This document shows positions 6,827 through 13,342 of a DNA stretch of 13,342 bases, one piece after another (the first letter of the stretch is position 1; each line of letters starts with the position of its first letter). The position numbers were made by a program, and so were the translations under genes. Origin of the DNA: an uncultured Victivallales bacterium (GTDB lineage Bacteria > Verrucomicrobiota > Lentisphaeria > Oligosphaerales > JAFGRS01); contig CAILKC010000964.1 of NCBI GenBank assembly GCA_903834675.1, forward strand, positions 1-13,342. Direction: 5' to 3'. A model generated the notes under the pieces. The model did no database searches, had not been told where the DNA came from, and was given only the letters and a program-made list of their open reading frames with translations.

Positions 6827-8262
6827 GCCTTCCAGACCAGGCGCGTGCCTCGGAAGGGCAGGGGGGCGTCGGCCCAGTCGGCTCTGCGTTTGCCACGCGA
6901 CCCACCCCGGCCGCCGGGGCCGCGGATACCATCGTGGCCTGCGCTACCGCGATCGGGGGTCCCATCGCCATCATCCGCCTGTCGGGACCCGCTGCGGTGG
7001 CCATCGCGGCGGCACTCTGGCGTGGCCGTCGACCCCTCGACCAAGCGCCGTACCGGACCTTGCGCCTGGGTCAGGTGGCGACCGCCGAAGGAACCGTGGA
7101 TGACCAGGTTCTAGCGGTCTACATGCCCGGCCCGCACAGCTACACGGGCGAAGACGTGGTGGAACTGCACTGCCACGGCGGCGCTCTGGCGGCACGGCTG
7201 GTGCTGCTGGGGCTGCTGCAACGGGGCGGTCGCCACGCCGGCCCGGGGGAGTTCACCCAACGCGCCTTCCTCAATGGTCGGCTCGACCTGACCCAGGCCG
7301 AAGCGGTGGCTGACCTCATCGCGGCCCACAGCAGCGCGGCCCTGCAGCTGGCCAATCGGCAGTTGACCGGCCTGCTCGGACGCCGGGTCAACGCCCTCTA
7401 TGACGCCCTCGCCGCCCAGCTTGCCGACCTCGAGTCACGCCTGGATTTCCCCGAGGAAGAGCTGGATTGGGAGCCGGTGGAAACCGTCCGCGAGCACCTG
7501 GCCCGGACGCTGGCCGAACTGCGGCAACTCTGGGCCTCGCGTCATGAAGGAGAAGTCCTGCGTCAGGGCATCCGGCTGGTGCTTGCCGGGACGCCGAACG
7601 TCGGCAAGTCGAGTCTGCTCAACGCTATCCTCGGCCGCGACCGGGCCATCGTCACGGACATTCCCGGAACGACCCGCGATACGCTCGAGGAACTGGCACA
7701 GGTGCGCGGCATCCCCGTGCAGCTCACCGACACGGCCGGACTGCGCGACAGCCAGGACAGCCTCGAGCAGTGCGGCATGGCGCGCTCGCGGGAAAGCCTG
7801 CGGACAGCGCAGGTGGTGCTCTGGGTCTTCGATGCCTCACTCCCCTATGCGCCGCAGGCCTGGCCGGACGTGCCGACGGCAGGAGCGTTGATCCTGGTCG
7901 GCAACAAGAAGGACCTCGCGGAGCGCCTGGCGGCGCCACCGCCGCTGCCCGTCGGCGCCGTGCTGGTCAGCGCCCAGACGGGCGCCGGGCTGGAGCAGCT
8001 CTTTGATGCGGTCGAGCACCTGGTCTGGACCCGCCCCCACGCCGACGAGAGCGCGGTGGCCGTCAGCGCCCGGCATGCCACCCTCATCGGCGGCGCCATT
8101 CCCGCCGTAGAGGATGCCATGGAGCGCGCCAAGGCACAGGAGTGGGAGCTGGCCGCGGTCGCCCTCCGCTCCGCCCTTGCCGACCTGGGCCGCATCACCG
8201 GACGGACCGCGGACCCGGATGTGCTCCATACTATTTTCTCACGCTTCTGTATCGGAAAGTGA
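6823..8262 (+). CDS. mnmE: tRNA uridine-5-carboxymethylaminomethyl(34) synthesis GTPase MnmE
   Basis: MnmE, with MnmG, modifies the wobble uridine of certain tRNAs in the cytoplasm. The 479-residue product has the N-terminal tetrahydrofolate-binding domain (DTIVACATAIGG, PHSYTGEDVVELHCHGG, PGEFTQRAFLNGRLDLTQAEA). An embedded G domain follows, with G1 GTPNVGKS (256-263), G2/K-loop PGTTRD (281-286), G3 DTAG (303-306) and G4 NKKD (361-364). The diagnostic C-terminal FCIGK (475-479) carries the conserved cysteine. The ATG at 6823 overlaps the hydrolase stop by four bases and implies translational coupling. No other in-frame start lies between it and the conserved domain, except a GTG at codon 38 that would cut into the domain. 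The product therefore has about 30 extra Gly/Ala-rich N-terminal residues compared with typical MnmE. No good ribosome-binding site is visible. The metalloprotease gene follows directly. Confidence 0.96.
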   Translation: MSLPDQARASEGQGGVGPVGSAFATRPTPAAGAADTIVACATAIGGPIAIIRLSGPAAVAIAAALWRGRRPLDQAPYRTLRLGQVATAEGTVDDQVLAVYMPGPHSYTGEDVVELHCHGGALAARLVLLGLLQRGGRHAGPGEFTQRAFLNGRLDLTQAEAVADLIAAHSSAALQLANRQLTGLLGRRVNALYDALAAQLADLESRLDFPEEELDWEPVETVREHLARTLAELRQLWASRHEGEVLRQGIRLVLAGTPNVGKSSLLNAILGRDRAIVTDIPGTTRDTLEELAQVRGIPVQLTDTAGLRDSQDSLEQCGMARSRESLRTAQVVLWVFDASLPYAPQAWPDVPTAGALILVGNKKDLAERLAAPPPLPVGAVLVSAQTGAGLEQLFDAVEHLVWTRPHADESAVAVSARHATLIGGAIPAVEDAMERAKAQEWELAAVALRSALADLGRITGRTADPDVLHTIFSRFCIGK

Positions 8263-8267
8263 CCCCC

Positions 8268-9380
8268 GTGCCAACGATCCTGCCCCACCTCGACGACCCG
8301 TACTTCCACCGGCGCATTGTCCGCGCCCTCGAACTGGAGTGGGACCTCGCCGTCGCCTGGTTTCCCCCCGAGACCAAGCGCGTGCTGCGGCGACCGGGTT
8401 TCAGCCTGATCCAGACCACCCAGGTCCTGGGGCAGTGGGTCCGCGAGCCGACGCGCGAAATCCGCCTCAGCGAAGCCTGCATCCTGAACCACCCCTGGTA
8501 CGCGGTGGTGGACGTGCTCCGGCACGAGATCGCGCATCAGCTCGCCGACGAGCTGTATGGCGAGGTGGAACCGCCGCACGGCGAGACCTTCCGCGACCTC
8601 TGCCATTTTCTCGGCGCCGACCCGAAAGCCTCAGGTGGCTACCCGACCCTGGACGAGGCCGTGCTGGCGGACAAGGCCAGCGACGGCGACCGCATCATGG
8701 CGCGCATCCGTAAGCTCCTGGCCCTCTCGAGCAGTCCGAACCGGCACGAGGCCGAGCTGGCCATGGCCAAGGCGCGCGAACTCATGGCCAAACACCAGCT
8801 CGACCCCACCGAGCCACCCCCGACCGCCGACTTCGTCCACCTCGTGCTGGGCGAAGCGTCCCTGCGCCACGGGCTTGAGGTCCACGCCCTGGCTTCACTC
8901 ATCCGGGAGCATTATTCGGTCCGGACGATCTGGGTTCCCATGGCCGTGCCGGCCGTCGGAAAGGTCGGCCGCGCCCTGGAGGTCTGCGGCACCCGCCTGC
9001 ACGTGCAACTGGCGCATTACGCCTTCGACTTCGTCCGTCACCTTATCGCCGCGGAGTGGCGCACGTACCAACCCGGCGTACGCCTGGGCGCCAACGGCCG
9101 ACGCGACTTCGCCCTAGGCATGGTCGCGGGCTTCCGCGCCCTGCTCGATGAGCAACTGCGGACCTCTCCCCAGGTACAGGCTTTGGTGCGGCGCGAGGAT
9201 CCCGCCTTGGAGGGCTACTTCGAGGAACGCCATCCGCACCAGAGGCAGACGCGGGCCGGCCGTGGCGTCCGCATCGACCCCCGCCTCCGCCAGGACGGCG
9301 AAGCCCTGGCCCGCCGCATCGGCCTGCGCCACGGCGTAAACCCCGCCACCCACGCCACCCGCCGCCTGCTGGGGACCTAG
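8268..9380 (+). CDS. SprT-like zinc metalloprotease with DUF2786 domain
   Basis: This 370-residue protein joins two recognisable parts. The N-terminal part is SprT/zincin-like, with HEIAH at 86-90 supplying two zinc ligands and the catalytic glutamate; H104 (PPHGETFR) is the likely third ligand. Residues ~141-180 form a DUF2786 helical motif (DRIMARIRKLLALSSS, KARELMAKHQLD). The remainder to ~310 is probably the domain that usually follows DUF2786, and the tail is Arg-rich. SprT-like proteases in eukaryotes (Spartan) cleave DNA-protein crosslinks; a similar bacterial role is only an inference. GTG at 8268 is preferred because GGAAAG lies eight bases upstream. GTG at 8259 would give a 4-base GTGA overlap with mnmE and three more residues. 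Either way the gene is coupled to mnmE. Fold assignment is confident; substrate is unknown. Confidence 0.85.
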   Translation: MPTILPHLDDPYFHRRIVRALELEWDLAVAWFPPETKRVLRRPGFSLIQTTQVLGQWVREPTREIRLSEACILNHPWYAVVDVLRHEIAHQLADELYGEVEPPHGETFRDLCHFLGADPKASGGYPTLDEAVLADKASDGDRIMARIRKLLALSSSPNRHEAELAMAKARELMAKHQLDPTEPPPTADFVHLVLGEASLRHGLEVHALASLIREHYSVRTIWVPMAVPAVGKVGRALEVCGTRLHVQLAHYAFDFVRHLIAAEWRTYQPGVRLGANGRRDFALGMVAGFRALLDEQLRTSPQVQALVRREDPALEGYFEERHPHQRQTRAGRGVRIDPRLRQDGEALARRIGLRHGVNPATHATRRLLGT

Positions 9381-9634
9381 CCCTGGGCGAGAGGCACAAC
9401 GGCCTCGTGTCGAAGCCCGGAGGGTGACCCATTCGCGAGGCGCTCCCGCGGTTCGTGAATAGGTCAGGCTAGCGCCAAGGCGCGGCTCAGCGCCGAACGT
9501 CTACGGGCTGGACATGCCGACTCGCGCTCGTTTGCGCGTTCGGCCAATCCGGGGCAGGGACCGGACGTTGTGCCTGTAGTGCCGTCACCCCCGGGGATAA
9601 CTGGGCGAGGATCACGGCGGCCGCAAGGACTCGC
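9381..9634. other. Intergenic region with several potential hairpins
   Basis: No gene is seen here. Four potential structures occur: GGGC/GAGGC pairing with GCCTC/GCCC across 9385-9418; a long imperfect stem at 9426-9465; a GCGCC/GGCGC mini-hairpin near 9472-9483; and CCGA-CGCGC pairing with GCGCG-TCGG at 9517-9543. None has a T-run, so a classical intrinsic terminator is not supported. The gap probably ends the mnmE transcript and holds the promoter of the E1 operon. GATAAC at 9596-9601 is a weak -10 candidate without a well-spaced -35. Confidence 0.4.
9426..9465 (+). terminator. Possible hairpin terminator lacking a T-tract
   Basis: GACCCATTCGCGA (9426-9438) pairs with TCGTGAATAGGTC (9453-9465) over 13 positions with one C/A mismatch and one G-T wobble, around a 14-base loop. 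It lies 45 bases past the metalloprotease stop. No T-run follows, so termination is uncertain; it could instead be a palindromic protein-binding site. Confidence 0.3.
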
Positions 9635-10609
9635 ATGGCAAGCGTGGCTACAACCGCGGCTTCCGCTGCGTTTATGGGTCAGTGTTTCGAGCGGATGCTG
9701 GTCATCCGTTACTTCGAAGAGGCGCTCAGCGAGCTGTTCTCGAAGAACCTCCTGGGCGGCACCTCGCATTTCTGCATCGGCCAGGAAGCCTGCGCCGTGG
9801 GCGTGGTCTCGGCGGTGCGGGAGACGGACTGGCTGGTGTCGAATCACCGCGGTCACGGGCACCTTCTGGCACGGGGGCTGGAACCGGCCCGGGTTATGGG
9901 CGAACTGCTGGGCAAGCTCACCGGCTACTGTGGCGGCCGGGGCGGTTCGCAGCATATGTGTTCCATGGCCGACCACTTCCTGGGAACCAATGGCATCACC
10001 GGCGGCGGCATCCCCATCGGCACCGGCGCCGCCCTGGCGATCCGCTACCGCCAACTCGACGACATCGTGGTCGTCTTCTTTGGCGATGGCGCCAGCAACC
10101 AGGGCACCTTCCATGAATCCCTCAACATGGCCGCCTTGTGGAAACTGCCCGTGCTCTACGTCTGCGAGAATAATGGCTATGGCATGAGTAATCCGCAGCA
10201 CACCTCCACCGCTGGCAGCGGCATCGCCGAGCGCGCCGCGGCCTATGGCCTGCGCGGCGAACGGCACGACGGCATGGACCTGCTCCAGGTCCGCGCCGCC
10301 ACGGCTGAACTGGCCGCCTCGGTCCGCCGGGGCGACGGCCCGGCCGTGTTGGAGCTGACCACCTACCGTCATTGTGGCCATTCGAAGAACGATCCGCGCG
10401 TCTACCGGACGCCCGCCGAGGAGAACGACTGGCAAGCCCGCGACTGCCTCATCCAGGCGGCGGCCCAGCTCACCGCCCTCGGCCTCAGCGCGACGGCCAT
10501 CGAGGCCCATCGCCAGGCTGCCCGGCAGCTCATCGACGCGGCCGTCCAGGCGGCTCTGGCCGCGCCCTGCGGCACCCCCGAGCATGCCCGCGGAGGGGTC
10601 TATGCCTGA
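9635..10609 (+). CDS. pdhA: TPP-dependent 2-oxoacid dehydrogenase E1 component, alpha subunit (pyruvate/acetoin type)
   Basis: This 324-residue subunit binds thiamine pyrophosphate and decarboxylates a 2-oxoacid (probably pyruvate, or acetoin in AcoA-type enzymes) for transfer to a lipoyl E2. Family landmarks are in order: HFCIGQEACAVG (45-56), SNHRGHGH (69-76), GKLTGYCGGRGGSQHM (93-108), then the TPP motif starting GDGASNQG (150-157) and closing at ENN (178-180). The YRHCGHSKNDPRVYR loop is at 244-258. Length fits bacterial PdhA/AcoA. The ATG at 9635 has AAGGA five bases upstream; ATG at 9674 (MGQCFERM) is an alternative that keeps all conserved parts. The stop overlaps the beta-subunit start by eight bases, as expected for a heterotetrameric E1. 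The pdhA/acoA choice cannot be settled here because E2 is not in view. Confidence 0.92.
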   Translation: MASVATTAASAAFMGQCFERMLVIRYFEEALSELFSKNLLGGTSHFCIGQEACAVGVVSAVRETDWLVSNHRGHGHLLARGLEPARVMGELLGKLTGYCGGRGGSQHMCSMADHFLGTNGITGGGIPIGTGAALAIRYRQLDDIVVVFFGDGASNQGTFHESLNMAALWKLPVLYVCENNGYGMSNPQHTSTAGSGIAERAAAYGLRGERHDGMDLLQVRAATAELAASVRRGDGPAVLELTTYRHCGHSKNDPRVYRTPAEENDWQARDCLIQAAAQLTALGLSATAIEAHRQAARQLIDAAVQAALAAPCGTPEHARGGVYA

Positions 10610-11603
10610 AACGCTCCAGAATGATCCCCGGCTGATCTACACCTCGAAAGCCATCAACGAGGCCCTCGACGAGGAGATGGCACGCGACCCTGACGTCCTG
10701 CTCATCGGCGAGGATATCGGCGTCTACGGTGGAGCCTTTGGCGTGACCCGCGGTCTCTATGAGAAGTATGGGCGAGCTCGCCTCTGGGAAACCCCGATCT
10801 CGGAGAATAGCTTTGTCGGCATGGCGGTCGGCGCCGCGATGCTGGGCCTCAAACCGGTCGTCGAGATCATGTTCATGGATTTCATCGCCCTGGCTTTGGA
10901 CCAGATCCTGAACAGCGCCGGGAAGCTGCACTACATGTACAACGGGCAGGTCAATGTTCCCCTGGTTATCCGCGCCCCCGGCGGCGCTAAGGGCGGCTAT
11001 GGCCCCAGTCACTCGCAGATGCTCAGCAGCCTCTTCATCGGCATCCCCGGCATCAAGGTGGTGGCCCCCTCCAACGCCGCCCAGGCCAAGGGGCTGCTCA
11101 AGAGCGCCATCCGCGACCCGAATCCGGTCCTCTTTATCGAGAACAAACGCCTGTACGCCCAACGCGGCCATGTGCCCACCGGCGATTACACCGTGCCGCT
11201 GGGCCAGGCCGAGGTGGCGGCAGCAGGCACCGGCCTGACCCTGATCGCCTATTCGGCCATGGTGCCGCTCTGCCTGGCCGTCCGTAAAGCCTTCGCCGCG
11301 CGTAACCTGCACCTCGAAGTCGTGGACCTGGTCTCGCTGCAGCCACTGGACCGTGAAACCATCGTGAAATCCGTGCGCAAGACGGGTCGCGCCGTCATCG
11401 TCGAGGAGGGTTGTCTGACCGGCGGCGTCGGCGCGGAGGTGGCCGCCGTCATCGCCGGCGAGTGTATGGATGCGCTCGAGGCCCCGGTTCGGCGCGTCGC
11501 CGCGGCCGATGTGCCGATCCCGTCCTCGCCCGAACTCGAGAAGGCCGTGCTTCCCGGCCCGGATGACGTGGTTAAGGCCGTGCGGGAGGTGCTGAGTTGG
11601 TAG
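10602..11603 (+). CDS. pdhB: TPP-dependent 2-oxoacid dehydrogenase E1 component, beta subunit
   Basis: This 333-residue partner completes the alpha2beta2 E1. It begins TSKAINEALDEEMARDPDVL (14-33) and continues with IGEDIGVYGGAFGVT (35-49), which contains a conserved cofactor-site glutamate (E37). ETPISEN (63-69) contributes E68, and GYGPSHSQ (132-139) holds the active-site histidine H137. The C-terminal transketolase domain carries VVDLVSLQPLD and VIVEEG. ATG at 10602 is chosen for GGAGG at 10592-10596, five bases upstream, and because the protein then starts where the family does. The frame is open further upstream only because it lies opposite the alpha gene. It overlaps the alpha stop by eight bases, indicating coupling. 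E2 and E3 genes do not follow; a secreted protein gene does, overlapping by seven bases. Confidence 0.94.
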   Translation: MPETLQNDPRLIYTSKAINEALDEEMARDPDVLLIGEDIGVYGGAFGVTRGLYEKYGRARLWETPISENSFVGMAVGAAMLGLKPVVEIMFMDFIALALDQILNSAGKLHYMYNGQVNVPLVIRAPGGAKGGYGPSHSQMLSSLFIGIPGIKVVAPSNAAQAKGLLKSAIRDPNPVLFIENKRLYAQRGHVPTGDYTVPLGQAEVAAAGTGLTLIAYSAMVPLCLAVRKAFAARNLHLEVVDLVSLQPLDRETIVKSVRKTGRAVIVEEGCLTGGVGAEVAAVIAGECMDALEAPVRRVAAADVPIPSSPELEKAVLPGPDDVVKAVREVLSW

Positions 11604-13342
11604 TCAGGCAACCACTCCCCAGTGTACGAGCCTGCCTACCCGGACGCTGGGCCCTGCCCCTCGCGCTGTGGGTCGTGGCCGCGCTGGCGCTGGCGGACGG
11701 CGCCCCCGGCACCCTGCCTGGCTGGGGCGAGCCCGTCCTCTACTGCCGCAAGGCCGAAGGCAATCTGAGCCTCACCCTGCGCTGGCTCCCAGAGGTCGGC
11801 ATCCGCCTGGCCGTCATCTCGCGAAAAAGCGGGGCGGTGAGCCTCGACCTCAACGCCACGCGGCTCAGCGCCGCAGACCTCGGGGCCGATGGCAAGGCCA
11901 CGGTGCCCCCACGCCTGACCCGCTTCCATGCCGTCGACCTCCTGACCACACCGCACAACCGAGCCGAATTGACGCTGAAGTTCCGCGACACCGACTGGAT
12001 GCTCTACCTGGACGGCGAGCTGGTCGCCTCCCTGGCGGCCCCCTTCGAGCCTCCCGCCGACGTCTGCCTGCCCACCGACGCCCCGCCTGCGCTGCAGGAC
12101 AAACCGCTGTTCCGGCCGGTGCCCCGCGAGGAGTTCGTCACCGATTTCATGATCGAAGAGGGCGCTCCAAACGAACTCTATCCTTGGAAGATCGAGACCG
12201 GCAACTGGAGCATCCACACGGCCATGCAGGACGCACTTGTGCGCCCGGAATCCGACCTGGCGCGAATCGCGCAGGTGCCCCTCACCGCCGACAAGAGCCC
12301 AAACTTCTACTCGCTCAGGGGCGGTGGCCTGGATGCGGAGAAGAAGGCCCCGGCCGAGTCGGTGATCACCACCGGCTACGACTTTTTCGATCAGTATGAA
12401 CTCGCGGCGGCCGTGCAGGTGAACGAAGGGGAGGCTGGCATCGTCTTCTACCACCGCGGCGAGGGCGCCACCGACTTCTACGCCTTTACCCTCGACATGG
12501 GCTCGGGCCGCGAGAACGAGGGTTCCCTGCGCCTGTGGCAGCGGCGCCGCGGCCAGGCGCGGGTCCTGGCCCGCGTGCAGGTGCCCCTGTTCCGCGACCA
12601 GTGGCACCGCCCCTCGGTGCGCCTCGACCAGGATGAGATTGTCTGCTTCCTGGACGGCATCGAGGTCATGCGGATGCACGAACGCCTGCCCGTGGGTGGC
12701 AAGATCGGGCTCTACGCTAAGACTGTCGAACCCCTCCGCTTCGACGATGTCAAGCTCAATGCCCTGTCCCAGGTGCCCCTCCGCGACGTCGGCGAAATCA
12801 CCTACCAGACCCTCTATCAGGACGGGACCTTCTACCGTCGGCCGAGCTTCTGGAGCCCGGGCACTGCGACCGCTGGCACCGAACTCACCCCGGGACGCCG
12901 GGGTTACGAGCAAGTCCTGGTCCTCGGACGCCCCCACCACACCCAAACGGTGTTCAGCGCCGCCTACACACCCTCGGGAACAAGCTGGACCGTCGGACTG
13001 GTGTGCGGCTTCCGCTCCGCCGACAAACCCTACTACCGCTTCGTGCTGGAACGGACCCCGGCAACCGAGGCCTACCGCCTTGAACGCGTCCGCCGCGGCG
13101 GCATCCAGACGCTGGACGCCTGGGCACAGCAACTCCCCCCTGGACCCGCGCCGACGCGGGTCAAGCTGATGGTCGACGCCACCGATCCGACTCGACTTAA
13201 CCTGCTGCGCGACGATCGGCTGGTCCTCATGCTACCCCTCGAACAACCCCTCGATGGCGCCCCCGGACTGCTCGTCGGAGCGCGAACCTCTACCGGGGTC
13301 AAAGAGCTGGACTACGGCTTCCGCCGCGAACTCTTCCTCGAA
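11597..13342 (+). CDS. Secreted protein of three beta-sandwich (LamG/DUF1080-like) modules (3' end outside window)
   Basis: The frame is open for 582 codons to the right edge. TTG at 11597 is the best start: GGGAGG lies seven bases upstream, and the product then begins with a basic region and a hydrophobic stretch (WALPLALWVVAALALA, 18-33), a clear signal peptide. Three modules follow at about 38-155, 180-387 and 400-582. Each is beta-rich and has a similar strand pair: DWMLYLDGELVASL (133-146), DEIVCFLDGIEVMRM (346-360) and TRLNLLRDDRLVLML (532-546). Module 2 opens with FVTDFMIEEGAPNE and GNWSIHTA and contains GIVFYHRG. This pattern resembles concanavalin-like/DUF1080 folds, often sugar-binding. 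No catalytic site is recognised. The gene overlaps pdhB by seven bases, so it shares that transcript, although an extracellular role is hard to connect with a cytoplasmic dehydrogenase. It is not assigned to a named family with confidence. Confidence 0.75.
   Translation, partial: MVVRQPLPSVRACLPGRWALPLALWVVAALALADGAPGTLPGWGEPVLYCRKAEGNLSLTLRWLPEVGIRLAVISRKSGAVSLDLNATRLSAADLGADGKATVPPRLTRFHAVDLLTTPHNRAELTLKFRDTDWMLYLDGELVASLAAPFEPPADVCLPTDAPPALQDKPLFRPVPREEFVTDFMIEEGAPNELYPWKIETGNWSIHTAMQDALVRPESDLARIAQVPLTADKSPNFYSLRGGGLDAEKKAPAESVITTGYDFFDQYELAAAVQVNEGEAGIVFYHRGEGATDFYAFTLDMGSGRENEGSLRLWQRRRGQARVLARVQVPLFRDQWHRPSVRLDQDEIVCFLDGIEVMRMHERLPVGGKIGLYAKTVEPLRFDDVKLNALSQVPLRDVGEITYQTLYQDGTFYRRPSFWSPGTATAGTELTPGRRGYEQVLVLGRPHHTQTVFSAAYTPSGTSWTVGLVCGFRSADKPYYRFVLERTPATEAYRLERVRRGGIQTLDAWAQQLPPGPAPTRVKLMVDATDPTRLNLLRDDRLVLMLPLEQPLDGAPGLLVGARTSTGVKELDYGFRRELFLE

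Noticed and set aside
9568..9601. Sigma-70 promoter TTGTGC / GATAAC upstream of pdhA
   Set aside because: The spacer would be 22 bases, too long for a convincing promoter; mentioned only as a weak -10 candidate.
9464..10585. Open minus-strand frame of 373 codons
   Set aside because: It is antisense to pdhA, whose motifs are unmistakable.
10374..10601. Upstream start for the E1 beta subunit
   Set aside because: The extra 76 residues are Arg/Pro/Ser-rich shadow sequence opposite the pdhA frame. ATG at 10602 has a strong ribosome-binding site and the normal family start.
11636..13132. Open minus-strand frame of 498 codons
   Set aside because: It lies opposite the secreted triple-module gene, shows no family motif, and is a usual by-product of high GC codon bias.

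Overview
This is a GC-rich bacterial window carrying seven complete genes and two genes cut by the window edges. Genes are packed tightly: four junctions overlap by 4 to 8 bases or, for the metalloprotease, nearly touch. The mixture suggests an uncultured environmental bacterium. It combines a secreted DUF6067-type glycoside hydrolase with CBM9-like and LamG-like modules, a second secreted beta-sandwich protein, a spore-photoproduct-lyase-like radical SAM protein, mnmE, a SprT/DUF2786 protein and a thiamine-pyrophosphate (TPP)-dependent dehydrogenase E1. Proteins of the DUF6067 kind are common in Armatimonadota, Planctomycetota and Lentisphaerota-like lineages. The phylum is an inference; no rRNA or other decisive marker is present.

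Left block (minus strand, 1-2357): a zinc-dependent medium-chain dehydrogenase gene is followed 42 bases later by a GTG-started radical SAM gene that runs off the left edge. They are probably co-transcribed.

Divergent intergenic region (2358-2989): 632 bases without a convincing gene. It holds two nearly identical units of about 170 bp and a truncated third, each able to fold into nested hairpins. The array ends at the putative promoter of the rightward gene. This is the most unusual non-coding structure in the window.

Central plus-strand block (2990-9380): a 1278-residue secreted glycoside hydrolase is joined to mnmE by an ATGA overlap. mnmE is followed at once by a SprT-like metalloprotease/DUF2786 gene. 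The arrangement implies one polycistronic unit linking polysaccharide breakdown, tRNA wobble modification and a putative DNA-associated protease. Their functions are unrelated, so the link may be only transcriptional.

Right block (9635-13342): after a 254-base gap with several hairpins come the alpha and beta subunits of a 2-oxoacid (pyruvate/acetoin-type) dehydrogenase E1, overlapping by 8 bases. A TTG-started secreted protein built of three beta-sandwich-like modules then overlaps the beta-subunit gene by 7 bases and runs off the right edge. No E2 or E3 gene is in view.

No rRNA, tRNA, CRISPR array, transposase or phage gene was recognised.
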